64,000 nt of DNA from Helicobacter acinonychis (GTDB lineage Bacteria; Campylobacterota; Campylobacteria; Campylobacterales; Helicobacteraceae), in the NCBI RefSeq assembly GCF_900461455.1, contig NZ_UGIA01000001.1, forward strand, positions 868,001-932,000. The letters run 5' to 3'. The position numbers and the translations under genes were made by a program. A model generated the notes under the pieces. The model saw nothing but the letters and a program-made list of their open reading frames with translations, was not told where the DNA came from and did not search any database. The stretch's first letter is position 1. The number at the start of each line of letters is the position of its first letter. This document shows, piece after piece, positions 46,552-55,837 of this stretch.

Positions 46552-47514
46552 ATGCAAACCTTGTTTAAAGAAATTACCCCTAAACGCTATGTCAATGGCA
46601 ATGAAATGAAAGAAAATTCTAGCAATGTTCTAGATCAATATTTCACTAAACCTAGCGTGGCTTTAAAATGCTTTCAAAAAGCTTGTGAAGTTATTAAAAA
46701 ATACGAAAAGCTAGATGGCTTTATTTTTCTAGAGCCGAGTGCAGGCGATGGGGTGTTTTATGACTTGTTCCCTAAAAATAGACGCATTGGTATAGATATT
46801 GAACCTAAAAGAGATGGATTTATTCAATGCGATTTTTTAAATTATGAATTGCCCACACATCAAAAAGTGATTTGCTTGGGTAACCCTCCTTTTGGGCACC
46901 GTGGGGTTATGGCATTAGAATTTATCAACCATGCTAGAAATTGTGATTTTGTGTGTTTTATCTTGCCCATGTTTTTTGAAAGTCAAGGAAAAGGCTCTAT
47001 TAAGTATCGTGTGAAAGGTTTAAATCTGCTTCATAGCGAACGCTTAGAAAAAAATGCATTTATAGATTTTAAAAATAAAGAAGTGGATGTGCATTGTGTG
47101 TTTCAAATTTGGAGCAAAAAATATCAAAATAAAAAAAGTGAATTTTCTTGGTATAAGAATCGCTATAAAGAACCCTTTAGCGAATATATCAAAGTTTTCA
47201 CGGTTTCATTGGCTAAAAACAGAGAATGCGGTAAAGAGTGGATTTTTAATCAAAAAGCATCCTTTTACATTTCATCAACTTTTTATAAAAGCACACAAAT
47301 TGTAGAGAACTTTGAGGAAGTTAAGTATAAATCTGGTATTGCTGTGGTATTTACTAGTGCTGACAAGGTTTTAAACACTAAATTAAAAAAACTATTCCAA
47401 GAAATTGATTGGACAAAATACGCAAGTTTAGCGACTAATTCTTGCTATCATTTAGGAAAAAGCCATATTTTTCAAGCCCTCCATGATCATTTTGATAGCT
47501 TAAAGGGTAATTGA
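46552..47514 (+). CDS. N6-adenine DNA methyltransferase of a type II restriction-modification pair
   Basis: A 320-residue SAM-dependent methylase. Motif order: DQYFTKPSVALKC (motif X-like, gamma class), FLEPSAGDGVFYDLF (motif I), IGIDIEP (motif II), CDFLNYEL (motif III) and GNPPFGHRG (catalytic NPPF, motif IV). The C-terminal 170 residues form a probable target-recognition domain that I cannot match. The recognition sequence is not deducible. The first ATG lies only 12 bases after a TATAGT -10, so the message may be nearly leaderless; an alternative ATG is at 46606. The next gene overlaps by one base. In H. pylori 26695 this spot holds an outer-membrane-protein gene, from memory, so the pair is probably acquired. 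Confidence 0.82.
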   Translation: MQTLFKEITPKRYVNGNEMKENSSNVLDQYFTKPSVALKCFQKACEVIKKYEKLDGFIFLEPSAGDGVFYDLFPKNRRIGIDIEPKRDGFIQCDFLNYELPTHQKVICLGNPPFGHRGVMALEFINHARNCDFVCFILPMFFESQGKGSIKYRVKGLNLLHSERLEKNAFIDFKNKEVDVHCVFQIWSKKYQNKKSEFSWYKNRYKEPFSEYIKVFTVSLAKNRECGKEWIFNQKASFYISSTFYKSTQIVENFEEVKYKSGIAVVFTSADKVLNTKLKKLFQEIDWTKYASLATNSCYHLGKSHIFQALHDHFDSLKGN

Positions 47515-48071
47515 TGGACTTAGAACAAACTTTTTTAAAAATTATTGAAAAAAAACATAAAGAATTGAATTTAGGGCAAGATTACAACGCTATTTTTTCA
47601 AAAATTAGAGATTTTGAAGCCAACGCTATAGGGCAGATTGGCGAAGAATTTTTAAAAAGCGTGCTTAACGCTATAGATGAAGTGATTAATGATGGCATCA
47701 TCCATGATGAATACGATATTATGACAAAAAGCGGTGCGTCCTTTGAAGTTAAAACAGCACGAAAAGGTAGAACTAACAACACTTTTCAATTCAATGGCAT
47801 AAACCCACGATACAATTATCATTTTTTGATTTGCTTAGGAGTGTGCGAGGACAAATTACTTTATAGAGTTTTTAAAAAAGATGAAATCAATTACATTCAT
47901 AAAGAAAGAAAATACTTTATGAAACAAAATGAATTTAAAAAGCAATTGGTACCAATGAATCCTGATAATCAAGTCAATTATAAGCTCACTCTCAATCTTA
48001 AAGAATTGAAAGAAATTGTAAATCTCATCAAAGAGTTAGAAGGAATTTTAGAGTTAGATAAATATTTTTAG
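47514..48071 (+). CDS. putative PD-(D/E)XK restriction endonuclease partner
   Basis: A 185-residue protein starting at the ATG overlapping the methylase stop (TGATG). The arrangement HDEYDIMTKSGASFEVKTAR gives D-X(about 10)-E-V-K, a standard PD-(D/E)XK nuclease core, preceded by an acidic-helix IGQIGEEF as in many type II enzymes. The remaining chain has alternating strands and Lys-rich helices. It has no homologue that I recognise by name. Tight coupling with an adenine methylase supports the restriction role. The frame is intact, so the system may be active. 48072-48188 holds only AT-rich spacer DNA. Confidence 0.72.
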   Translation: MDLEQTFLKIIEKKHKELNLGQDYNAIFSKIRDFEANAIGQIGEEFLKSVLNAIDEVINDGIIHDEYDIMTKSGASFEVKTARKGRTNNTFQFNGINPRYNYHFLICLGVCEDKLLYRVFKKDEINYIHKERKYFMKQNEFKKQLVPMNPDNQVNYKLTLNLKELKEIVNLIKELEGILELDKYF

Positions 48072-48188
48072 ATAAGATTAATTAAATTATAATGTTTTTA
48101 GGAATAGAGTTTGCTTGTCTCTAATATTAATTTTTATGAGAAATACAAAGATTAATCCTTTTCTATATCCATCACTATAATAATCCCC

Positions 48189-48869
48189 CTAAACTTGTGT
48201 TATGCTCGCTACAAACACGCATGCACTCTCAGATTTTAGCACCATATCTAATGGGATGCGATAAATTTCACGCTCTTTAAATTGCCCTTTTTCTTGTTTG
48301 CTAAAGCCCCCTTCAGGCCCTATGATAACGCCCTTTTCAGCACTAAAATTTGTTTGTAACATTTTGCCATTAAAATCCAAAACGCACGCTTTAGGGTAGG
48401 CTTTTAGCATTTCTTTAGTGTTTGAAAACACTTCCAATTCCATTAAAGCACCACGGCCGCATTGCTCACAAGAATTGATCAAAATCTTTTGAAACCGCTC
48501 TAATTTAGCGCTGTCTATTTTTTCATTACGCTGGCTAAAATCCGCATAAAATAAACTTAACTTATTCACGCCTAATTGGTTGAGAAAGGGCAATATTTTT
48601 TCAATGCTTTTAACTTCAATCACGCTTAAAATCAAATGCGTTTTTTTGCTAGCCATGATCTCTAATTCTTTTTGACCCACTAACCTTAAAAGGGCATGTT
48701 TTTTGGTAATTTCCACATGCTCATAGGTGTATAAAAAGCTGTCTTTTAAGTTTCTTAAATCCAAACCACTCGCACTTTTTATGCGCCTTGAACGGTATAA
48801 ATGCGTATAACTTTCGCCCTCTATTTTTAAAGTAGGCTCTTTGGCTAAAGGGTGATAGACAAAACGCAT
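48189..48869 (-). CDS. rsmE: 16S rRNA m3U1498 methyltransferase RsmE
   Basis: Methylates U1498 of 16S rRNA in the decoding centre. A SPOUT-fold protein of 226 residues with an N-terminal PUA-like domain (MRFVYHPLA... GESYTHLYRSRRIK) and the knot region with IIGPEGGFSKQE and IPLDMVLKSESACVF. Complete. The stop is 119 bases from the nuclease gene, convergent with it. Confidence 0.9.
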   Translation of the reverse strand: MRFVYHPLAKEPTLKIEGESYTHLYRSRRIKSASGLDLRNLKDSFLYTYEHVEITKKHALLRLVGQKELEIMASKKTHLILSVIEVKSIEKILPFLNQLGVNKLSLFYADFSQRNEKIDSAKLERFQKILINSCEQCGRGALMELEVFSNTKEMLKAYPKACVLDFNGKMLQTNFSAEKGVIIGPEGGFSKQEKGQFKEREIYRIPLDMVLKSESACVFVASITQV

Positions 48870-49289
48870 TCAAACTACCATTAACACAATGATAAGAATC
48901 GTTTCTAAAAAATACAGGATTTTAGCTTTTTTAATATAAGCTTCCATCCGTTCTTTTTTAGTGATGGCGAATTTCGCGCTTTTATGGCGTTTGATTTCTG
49001 CTATAAGCACCGACAATGACCCCAAAAGCATGACAATCACCTTAAAAGAAAAAGCGAATTGTTGCATCGCCCAAACAAAAATCCCGCTCAAAAAAGCGAT
49101 GCTTAAAAGGATATAAATCGCAGGCATGACAAGATAGATTTTTCGGTTTAATTGGATCAAATTCTTCTCTCTAAAAAGGGTGTAAAGATTGATGATAAAA
49201 GCTAGGGCGAGCAAGGCGGCAAAAAAGGCATGGATAAGTAAGGGTTGAGCCATTACAGAATCTTGTGTGTTTAGCGCTTGCAAACTCAT
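48870..49289 (-). CDS. four-helix membrane protein (HP0375-like)
   Basis: About 140 residues with four hydrophobic helices (HAFFAALLALAFIINLYTLF, KIYLVMPAIYILLSIAFLSGIFVW, FKVIVMLLGSLSVLIAEI, ILYFLETILIIVLMVV) and short charged loops. No family certain; it resembles small CopD/SirB-like proteins in outline only. I start at the internal ATG (MSLQALNTQD) because the longer frame would begin exactly on the divergent hemH start. It is translated directly before rsmE (stop and start adjoin). Confidence 0.6.
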   Translation of the reverse strand: MSLQALNTQDSVMAQPLLIHAFFAALLALAFIINLYTLFREKNLIQLNRKIYLVMPAIYILLSIAFLSGIFVWAMQQFAFSFKVIVMLLGSLSVLIAEIKRHKSAKFAITKKERMEAYIKKAKILYFLETILIIVLMVV

Positions 49290-49354
49290 CTTTAAGTATA
49301 AATTTCCTTTTAGTGATTTATGTTTGATTAAGCCTTTTATTCTATCATGCAACA

Positions 49355-50371
49355 ATGAATTTAGCCCAAGAAAACCTTAACAGCCCAAACAACCTAGGAA
49401 ATAACGCCACAAAATCCCCTAAAGAAACGGTCATTCTTTTGAATATGGGAGGGCCTAACAGCCTTTATGAAGTGGGGGTGTTTTTAAAAAACATGTTTGA
49501 TGACCCCTTTATCCTTACCATTAAAAATAATTTCATGCGTAAAATGGTGGGTAAAATGATTGTCAATAGCCGCATAGAAAAATCCAAAAAGATCTATGAA
49601 AAATTAGGAGGCAAATCCCCTTTAACGCCTATCACATTCGCCCTTACGGAGCGTTTGAATGAATTAGATCCTTCTCGTTTTTACACTTATGCGATGCGTT
49701 ATACCCCCCCTTATGCGTCCATGGTGTTGCAAGATTTAGCTTTAAAAGAGGTAGAAAGCCTAGTGTTTTTTTCTATGTATCCTCAATATTCTAGCACCAC
49801 CACCCTTTCTAGTTTCAATGACGCTTTTAACGCCCTAAAATCTTTAGAAACTTTCCGCCCTAAAGTGCGAGTGATAGAGCGCTTTTATGCGAGCGAAAAA
49901 CTTAATGAAATCATTTTAAACACGATTTTAAGCACCCTAAACAACCACAAAAGCCAAGATTTTGTCTTAATCTTTTCAGTCCATGGCTTACCTAAAAGCA
50001 TTATTGACGCAGGCGATACTTACCAGCAAGAATGCGAACACCATGTGGATTTGTTAAAAGATTTGATGCGACAAAAAAATATCCATTTTAAACAGGTTTT
50101 ACTCTCTTACCAATCCAAGCTAGGACCCATGAAATGGTTAGAGCCAAGCACTGAAGGATTGATAGAAAAGCACCGCAAATCTAACATTATCATCTACCCT
50201 TTGGCTTTTACGATTGACAATTCTGAAACGCTCTATGAGTTAGAGATACAATACCGCTTAATGGCAGCACGCCTAGCGATTAAAGAATATTTAGTTTGTC
50301 CGTGTTTAAACGACTCCATAGAGTTTGCAAAGTTCATCATTGAATTAGTGAAAAATCTTAAAGATGAGTGA
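49355..50371 (+). CDS. hemH: ferrochelatase HemH
   Basis: Inserts ferrous iron into protoporphyrin IX, the last step of heme synthesis. Of 338 residues with the family opening [25 protein letters not shown], the catalytic histidine in [14 protein letters not shown] near 210, and the C-terminal [19 protein letters not shown]. Complete. Heme supply fits the nearby cytochrome c assembly gene ccsBA and the catalase at 25 kb. The extra N-terminal 25 residues (Asn/Gly-rich) are usual in Helicobacter as I recall. Confidence 0.93.
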   Translation: MNLAQENLNSPNNLGNNATKSPKETVILLNMGGPNSLYEVGVFLKNMFDDPFILTIKNNFMRKMVGKMIVNSRIEKSKKIYEKLGGKSPLTPITFALTERLNELDPSRFYTYAMRYTPPYASMVLQDLALKEVESLVFFSMYPQYSSTTTLSSFNDAFNALKSLETFRPKVRVIERFYASEKLNEIILNTILSTLNNHKSQDFVLIFSVHGLPKSIIDAGDTYQQECEHHVDLLKDLMRQKNIHFKQVLLSYQSKLGPMKWLEPSTEGLIEKHRKSNIIIYPLAFTIDNSETLYELEIQYRLMAARLAIKEYLVCPCLNDSIEFAKFIIELVKNLKDE

Positions 50372-50454
50372 AACTTGCATAAAAAAGCGATTATTGTAGT
50401 AAGATATTGAGTTTCAAATTATGACAAAAAAGTTATTGCAAAAAAGGTTATTTT

Positions 50455-51129
50455 ATGTTTTCATTTTCTTATTTTTTTTCCAAAAAATTTTTAAGCGTTT
50501 TACTGCTTATTTCATTAGTTTTAAGCGCTTGCAAGTCCAACAATAAGGACAAATTAGACGAAAATCTTTTAAGTTCAGGCTCTCAAAGCTCTAAAGAATT
50601 AGACGATGAGCGAGACAATATAGACAAAAAGAGTTACGCCGGTTTAGAGGATATTTTCTCAGACACCAAGTTCATTAGCCCCAATGATAAATACATGCTT
50701 TTAGTTTTTGGGCGTAATGGTTGCTCCTATTGTGAAAGGCTTAAAAAAGATCTCAAGAATGTCAAGGAATTGCATGATTATGTTAAGGATCATTTTAGCG
50801 CTTACTATATCAATATCAGCTACCCTAAAATGCATAATTTTAAAGTCGGCGATAAAGATAAAAATGATGAAAAAGAAATCAAAATGTCCACAGAAGAATT
50901 GGCGCAAATTTATGCCGTCCAATCCACCCCTAGCATTGTTTTATCTGACAAAACCGGTAAAACCATCTATGAATTGCCCGGTTACATGCCTTCTACACAA
51001 TTTTTAGCCGTGTTGGAATTTATTGGCAATGGAGAATACCAAAAAGCAGCAAGCGATAAGGATTTCATCAAGCAATTAAAAGCTTACATCAAATACAAAA
51101 CCGATCTTTCTAAAAACAAGTCTAGCTAG
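50455..51129 (+). CDS. thioredoxin-like lipoprotein, DsbC/CcmG-type (HP0377-like)
   Basis: A periplasmic disulfide oxidoreductase of 224 residues. LLLISLVLSACKSNN is a lipoprotein signal with the acylated cysteine at 26. The thioredoxin active site is GRNGCSYCERL, C90-S-Y-C93, and the cis-proline loop is STPSIVLSD. From memory HP0377 reduces apocytochrome c and isomerises disulfides. Position 4-10 bases before ccsBA confirms a role in cytochrome c maturation. Intact. Confidence 0.88.
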   Translation: MFSFSYFFSKKFLSVLLLISLVLSACKSNNKDKLDENLLSSGSQSSKELDDERDNIDKKSYAGLEDIFSDTKFISPNDKYMLLVFGRNGCSYCERLKKDLKNVKELHDYVKDHFSAYYINISYPKMHNFKVGDKDKNDEKEIKMSTEELAQIYAVQSTPSIVLSDKTGKTIYELPGYMPSTQFLAVLEFIGNGEYQKAASDKDFIKQLKAYIKYKTDLSKNKSS

Positions 51130-51138
51130 GAAATGCTA

Positions 51139-53949
51139 ATGAAAAGTCTCAAAAGCTTGCTTTCTCTTTTGCTAGCTTCTTTTTGGGTCGCTATCCCTTT
51201 AATTATCCTTTACGCTTTGGCATGCGCGATAGCCACTTTTATAGAAAACGACTACGGCACAAGCGCGAGTAAGGCTATTGTGTATAACACCCCTTGGTTT
51301 AATTTCTTGCATGCGTATTTGTTGGTGGTTTTAATAGGCACTTTCATTAAGTCTAAAGCTTTGGAGCGCAAAAGGTATGCGAGCCTTTTTTTCCATAGCT
51401 CGTTGATTTTAATCATTTTAGGGGCAGCGATCACGCGTTTTTTTGGCGTGGAAGGCCTTATGCATGTGCGAGAAAATAGTGTTCAAAGCTCTTTTGAAAG
51501 CACGGACACTTACCTTAACATCAGTTTGAATGACACGACTAAACTTTCTTTAAAAACTCCTTTAACCTTTTATCATCCCAAACGATTAAGACCTATTCAT
51601 GCCACTTTAGATCACAAGCCTTTAATTTTAGAACCATTAGAGATTTACAAACAAAACGCCATTAAAAAAGATGACGCCACTATTTTAGTGCTAAAAGCGA
51701 CTTATAATGGCGTGAGCCACAAATTCAACCTTATTAAAACCAACAGAAATGAAGGCATAGAAGAGAGCGAAATGTTTAAAGACGACAAGCTTTCTTTAAG
51801 TTTTGGATCGGCTTATATTGAATTGCCTTTCCAAATCAAATTGAAGCGTTTTGAATTAGAGCGCTACGCTGGCTCTATGAGCCCTTCATCTTACGCTTCA
51901 GAAGTGGAAGTGTTAAAACTGGATAACACCTTAATCAAACCTTATAGGATTTTTATGAACCATGTCTTAGATTATGAAGGCTATCGCTTTTTCCAATCTT
52001 CCTATGATATGGATGAAAAAGGCACGATCCTTTCTGTCAATAAAGACCCAGGCAAAATCCCCACTTATTTAGGGTATGCGATACTTATTTTAGGGGCTTT
52101 GTGGTTGCTTTTGGATAAAAATGGGCGTTTTTTAAAGCTTTCACGCTTTTTAAAATCCCAACAAATGGCTAGTTTCTTACTCGCTTTCATTTTAATAAGC
52201 CCTTTAACTCATTCGTTCGCTGATGAGGCTAAAATTGATACGCATGGGGGCAAAAGCCCTAAAATAGAGCGCCAAGATGTAGAAAACTCCGCTAACAAAG
52301 AAGATTCTAAAAACGCTATTTTAGAGCGTTTGAAACATTTAAGAGAGTATTCCAAAGACCATTTGAAAACCTTTCAAAGGCTTCAAGTTCAGGATTTTGA
52401 TGGGCGTATCAAACCCCTTGATACCATTAGCATTGAATATATCCATAAGATTTTAAGAAAAGATGATTTTCAAGGGCTAAACGCCATGCAAGCGCTTTTA
52501 GGGATCATGTTTTTTCCTGATGATTGGCGCAGTATTAAAATGATTTACACTTCCACTAAAGCCTTAAGAAAGCTTATTGGCACGCCTTTAGATGAAAGCC
52601 GTATCGCTTTTAGAGATGTGTTTGATAGCCGTGGGTATAAATTGAAAAATCTAGTTGAAGAAGTCAATCAAAAATCCCCTAATGAGCGCAATGAGCTAGA
52701 TAAAGATGTCTTAAAAGTGGATGAGCGTATCAATTTAGTTTATACGCTTTTTAGCGCTCAATTTTTACGCATTTTCCCTAGCGATAAAACTAGTGCTTGG
52801 CTCTCGCCCATTGAAGCGATCAATAGCCCTAATAAAGAAATTTCAAGCGTGGCAACGGATTTTTTAAAAAATATTTTTAGTGGGTTTGATGACGCTTTAA
52901 GAACCAATCGATGGGATAAAGTAGAAAAAACCCTACAAGATTTAAGCATCTATCAGCAAGAGCATGCTAAAAATCTCTATTTGTCCCCTTCTAAAGTTGA
53001 TTCTGAAATTTTCTTAAACCACACGAATTTTTTTAACAGCCTAACCTTACCTTATATTTTTCTTGGGCTATTGCTTTTTATCGTTGTGATCAGCTCTCTT
53101 ATTAAAAACACCCCCCCTAATATTTGGATCACTAGAATCCTTTATACCGCCATCTTACTCTGCGCGCTCGCTCATTCTATGGGGTTATTTTTGCGTTGGT
53201 ATGTGAGCGGGCATTCGCCTTGGAGTAACGCTTATGAATCCATGCTCTATATCGCATGGGCTTCTATTGTTGCAGGGTTTATTTTACGCTCCAAACTCGC
53301 CTTATCCGCTTCCAGCTTTCTAGCCGGTATTGCACTCTTTGTGGCTCATTTAGGCTTTATGGACCCTCAAATTGGCCATTTAGTGCCGGTGTTAAAATCC
53401 TATTGGCTCAATATCCATGTCTCTGTCATTACCGCTAGTTATGGTTTTTTGGGCTTGTGTTTTGTGCTAGGGATTTTAAGCTTGGTTTTGTTTATTTTAC
53501 GCAAACAAGGGCGTTTCAATTTAGACAAAACCATTCTTTCCATTAGCGCTATCAATGAAATGAGCATGATTTTAGGCTTATTCATGCTCACAGCTGGGAA
53601 TTTCTTAGGTGGGGTGTGGGCGAATGAATCTTGGGGGCGTTATTGGGGGTGGGATCCTAAAGAAACCTGGGCGTTGATTTCTATTTGTGTCTATGCTTTG
53701 ATCTTGCATTTGCGTTTTTTAGGCTCTAAAAATTGGCCCTTTATTTTAGCGAGCAGCAGCGTGCTGGGGTTTTATTCGGTTTTAATGACTTATTTTGGCG
53801 TGAATTACTACCTTTCTGGTTTGCACAGCTATGCCGCAGGCGATCCCTTGCCGATCCCTACTTTCTTGTATTTTTTGGTAGCGATACCTTTTGTGCTCGT
53901 AGTTTTAGCGTATTTCAAACGCCATTTGAGTTTGCCTAAATTAGTTTAA
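51139..53949 (+). CDS. ccsBA: cytochrome c synthetase CcsBA (fused ResB-ResC)
   Basis: Exports heme and attaches it to apocytochrome c (system II). A fusion of 936 residues: a ResB/CcsB half (1-340, with four membrane helices and a large periplasmic domain) and a ResC/CcsA half (about 610-936) with eight helices. The heme-binding WWD signature is WGRYWGWDPKETWALI near 834, and LRWYVSGHSPWSNAYESM supplies a flanking histidine. Two ATGs exist (51133, 51139); the second has AGGA at normal spacing. Fused forms are typical of Helicobacter. Intact. Confidence 0.93.
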   Translation: MKSLKSLLSLLLASFWVAIPLIILYALACAIATFIENDYGTSASKAIVYNTPWFNFLHAYLLVVLIGTFIKSKALERKRYASLFFHSSLILIILGAAITRFFGVEGLMHVRENSVQSSFESTDTYLNISLNDTTKLSLKTPLTFYHPKRLRPIHATLDHKPLILEPLEIYKQNAIKKDDATILVLKATYNGVSHKFNLIKTNRNEGIEESEMFKDDKLSLSFGSAYIELPFQIKLKRFELERYAGSMSPSSYASEVEVLKLDNTLIKPYRIFMNHVLDYEGYRFFQSSYDMDEKGTILSVNKDPGKIPTYLGYAILILGALWLLLDKNGRFLKLSRFLKSQQMASFLLAFILISPLTHSFADEAKIDTHGGKSPKIERQDVENSANKEDSKNAILERLKHLREYSKDHLKTFQRLQVQDFDGRIKPLDTISIEYIHKILRKDDFQGLNAMQALLGIMFFPDDWRSIKMIYTSTKALRKLIGTPLDESRIAFRDVFDSRGYKLKNLVEEVNQKSPNERNELDKDVLKVDERINLVYTLFSAQFLRIFPSDKTSAWLSPIEAINSPNKEISSVATDFLKNIFSGFDDALRTNRWDKVEKTLQDLSIYQQEHAKNLYLSPSKVDSEIFLNHTNFFNSLTLPYIFLGLLLFIVVISSLIKNTPPNIWITRILYTAILLCALAHSMGLFLRWYVSGHSPWSNAYESMLYIAWASIVAGFILRSKLALSASSFLAGIALFVAHLGFMDPQIGHLVPVLKSYWLNIHVSVITASYGFLGLCFVLGILSLVLFILRKQGRFNLDKTILSISAINEMSMILGLFMLTAGNFLGGVWANESWGRYWGWDPKETWALISICVYALILHLRFLGSKNWPFILASSSVLGFYSVLMTYFGVNYYLSGLHSYAAGDPLPIPTFLYFLVAIPFVLVVLAYFKRHLSLPKLV

Positions 53950-53958
53950 AGGATAAAA

Positions 53959-54327
53959 GTGTTCCAACCCCTACTAGACGCTTATACAGACAGCACTTAT
54001 TCAGATGCATCAGACCACAAGCCCCCCTTAAATATAGCCATAGCGAATGGGTGGTCTTTAGGCAAAAAAGAAACCAAAGGGTTTAGGCGTTTCATCTTGC
54101 ATTTTATTTTAAGCCAATATTACGAAATCACTTATCACCGAAACCCTAAAAAGCCTGCAGACCTAGTTTTTAGTAACCCCCTTAGACAAGCTAGAAAAAT
54201 CCTGTCTTATCAAAACACTAAACGAGTGTATTACACCGGCGAAAATGAAGCACCCAACTTCAACCTCTTTGATTACGCCATAGGCTTTGAGGAAAAAATT
54301 AAAATTCAAACCTCCTTTTTTAGTTAA
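53959..54327 (+). pseudogene. alpha-1,3-fucosyltransferase, 5' fragment
   Basis: GTG at 53959 opens FQPLLDAYTDSTYSD, and the protein follows the full fucosyltransferase at 55838 to residue about 110 (ENEAPNFNLFDYAIGF), then departs into EEKIKIQTSFFS and stops at 54327. The catalytic domain is missing, so no enzyme is made. It lies just after ccsBA, where H. pylori has futA (HP0379, from memory). A short C6 run (near 54021) matches the homologous site in the intact copy. Bases 54328-54470 contain no remaining fucosyltransferase text; pfr follows. Confidence 0.88.
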
Positions 54328-54472
54328 AACTAATTCTTAATCATATACATTTTGTGATTACATTTTGTGATAAAATCCAAGCCTTATTGAGCCATTGGCT
54401 TGTATTTTTCTCATTTTTACTGAATTTTGAAAATTTTCATGCACTCGTTTACTTTTTTATTATCATTTATGC

Positions 54473-54478
54473 TATAAT
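54473..54478 (+). promoter_or_regulatory. -10 box of pfr
   Basis: TATAAT 37 bases before the ATG, preceded by AT-rich DNA with TATTATCATTTATGC that resembles a Fur-type site. In H. pylori, pfr is repressed by iron-free Fur, which this could reflect; that link is knowledge, not seen. Confidence 0.5.
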
Positions 54479-54514
54479 TATGAGACAAATTTAATTCAAC
54501 ACAAAGGAGATTTT

Positions 54515-55018
54515 ATGTTATCACACGATACCATTAAATTATTGAACGAACAAGTTAATAAAGAAATGAACTCTTCTAACTTGTATATGAGCATGAGTTC
54601 TTGGTGCTATACCCATAGCTTAGATGGTGCAGGGCTTTTCTTGTTTGACCATGCGGCTGAAGAATACGAGCATGCTAAAAAGCTTATTGTCTTCTTGAAC
54701 GAAAACAATGTGCCTGCACATTTCAACAGCATCAGCGCGCCTGAGCATAAGTTTGAAAGCTTGACTCAAATTTTCCAAAAAGCTTACAAGCATGAGCAAG
54801 ACATCAGCAAGTCTATCGCTAACATCGTGGATCACGCTTTAAAAAGCAACGATTATGCGACTTTCAATTTCTTGCAATGGTATGTGGCTGAACAGCATGA
54901 CGAAGAAGTGCTTTTCAAGGATATTTTGGATAAAATTGAGTTGATTGGTAATGAAAACCACGGCTTGTATTTGGCTGATCAGTATATCAAAGGGATCGCT
55001 AAAGGCAGGAAATCTTAA
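54515..55018 (+). CDS. pfr: non-heme ferritin Pfr
   Basis: An iron-storage protein of 167 residues that assembles as a 24-mer. Ferroxidase ligands are in place: E17 (NKEMNSSNLYM), E50 and H53 (AAEEYEHAKK), then E94 region (KHEQDISKS) and E126-127-type (YVAEQHDEEVLF). Starts with AAAGGAG 7 bases before ATG. Complete. Its neighbours serB and fut match the H. pylori order pfr-serB-futB (HP0653-0651), but here the block sits next to ccsBA/futA. Confidence 0.96.
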   Translation: MLSHDTIKLLNEQVNKEMNSSNLYMSMSSWCYTHSLDGAGLFLFDHAAEEYEHAKKLIVFLNENNVPAHFNSISAPEHKFESLTQIFQKAYKHEQDISKSIANIVDHALKSNDYATFNFLQWYVAEQHDEEVLFKDILDKIELIGNENHGLYLADQYIKGIAKGRKS

Positions 55019-55033
55019 TTTTAGGGTCATTGG

Positions 55034-55657
55034 GTGCAAAAACTAGCCGTTTTTGATTTTGACTCCACGCTTATCAATGCTGAGACGATTGAGTCTTTAG
55101 CGAGGGCGTGGGGGGTTTTTGATGAAGTGAATACAATCACTTTGAAAGCCATGAATGGCGAGACAGATTTTCACAAGAGTCTTATTTTAAGGGTCTCCAA
55201 ACTCAAAAACATGCCTTTAAAACTGGCCAAAGAAGTTTGTGAAAGTCTGCCTTTATCTGAAGGGGCGCTTGAGCTCATTAGCGCTTTAAAAGAGAAAAAC
55301 TACAAAGTGGTTTGCTTTAGTGGGGGTTTTGATCTAGCGACGAATTATTATAGGGATTTATTAAATTTAGATGCGGCTTTTAGCAACACGCTCATCGTGG
55401 AAAATGACGCCTTAAACGGCTCAGTAACTGGGCATATGATGTTTTCGCACTCTAAAGGCGGAATGTTGCTCGCTTTACAACGCTTACTAAATATCAGTAA
55501 AGATCGCACTTTAGTCGTGGGCGATGGGGCGAATGACTTGAGCATGTTCCAACATGCCCGCATAAAAATCGCTTTCAACGCTAAAGAAATCTTAAAACAA
55601 CACGCCACGCATTGCATCAATGAGCCTGATTTAGCGCTAATCAAGCCTTTGATTTGA
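55034..55657 (+). CDS. serB: phosphoserine phosphatase SerB
   Basis: Last step of serine synthesis. A HAD-family protein of 207 residues: VFDFDSTLINAETIE (nucleophile Asp; the usual family text is DSTLI), VCFSGGFDLATNYY (motif II with Ser), a helical cap with FHKSLILRVSKL, and LVVGDGANDLSMFQHA (motif III/IV). GTG start 15 bases after pfr. Complete. Confidence 0.92.
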   Translation: MQKLAVFDFDSTLINAETIESLARAWGVFDEVNTITLKAMNGETDFHKSLILRVSKLKNMPLKLAKEVCESLPLSEGALELISALKEKNYKVVCFSGGFDLATNYYRDLLNLDAAFSNTLIVENDALNGSVTGHMMFSHSKGGMLLALQRLLNISKDRTLVVGDGANDLSMFQHARIKIAFNAKEILKQHATHCINEPDLALIKPLI

Positions 55658-55663
55658 AAAGGT

Positions 55664-55730
55664 TAAAAGCATTTTTTACAATAGTAAAGGGCTTGATTTC
55701 AGTCAAGCGATAGTTTCTTAAAAAAAATTT
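55664..55730 (-). repeat. dispersed intergenic repeat, copy D (partial)
   Basis: AAAAGCATTTTTT, then GGGCTTGATTTCAGTCAAGCGATAGTTTCTTAA: the reverse complement reproduces the CTATCGCTTGA-TCAAGC hairpin and the AGCATTTTT block of copies A/B. It follows serB at once, so may end its transcript. Confidence 0.6.
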
Positions 55731-55809
55731 AAAATCAAATAACCACAATTTGTTTTTAAAAATTAAAGATAAAGTTGTTTTAAGCCATATTTCATTAAAA
55801 TAAAGCTTT

Positions 55810-55815
55810 TATAAT
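55810..55815 (+). promoter_or_regulatory. -10 box of the intact fucosyltransferase gene
   Basis: TATAAT 23 bases before ATG 55838, giving a short leader of about 16 bases with no strong Shine-Dalgarno sequence near the start. Confidence 0.45.
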
Positions 55816-55837
55816 ACAAGGATACACAAGCATACAA

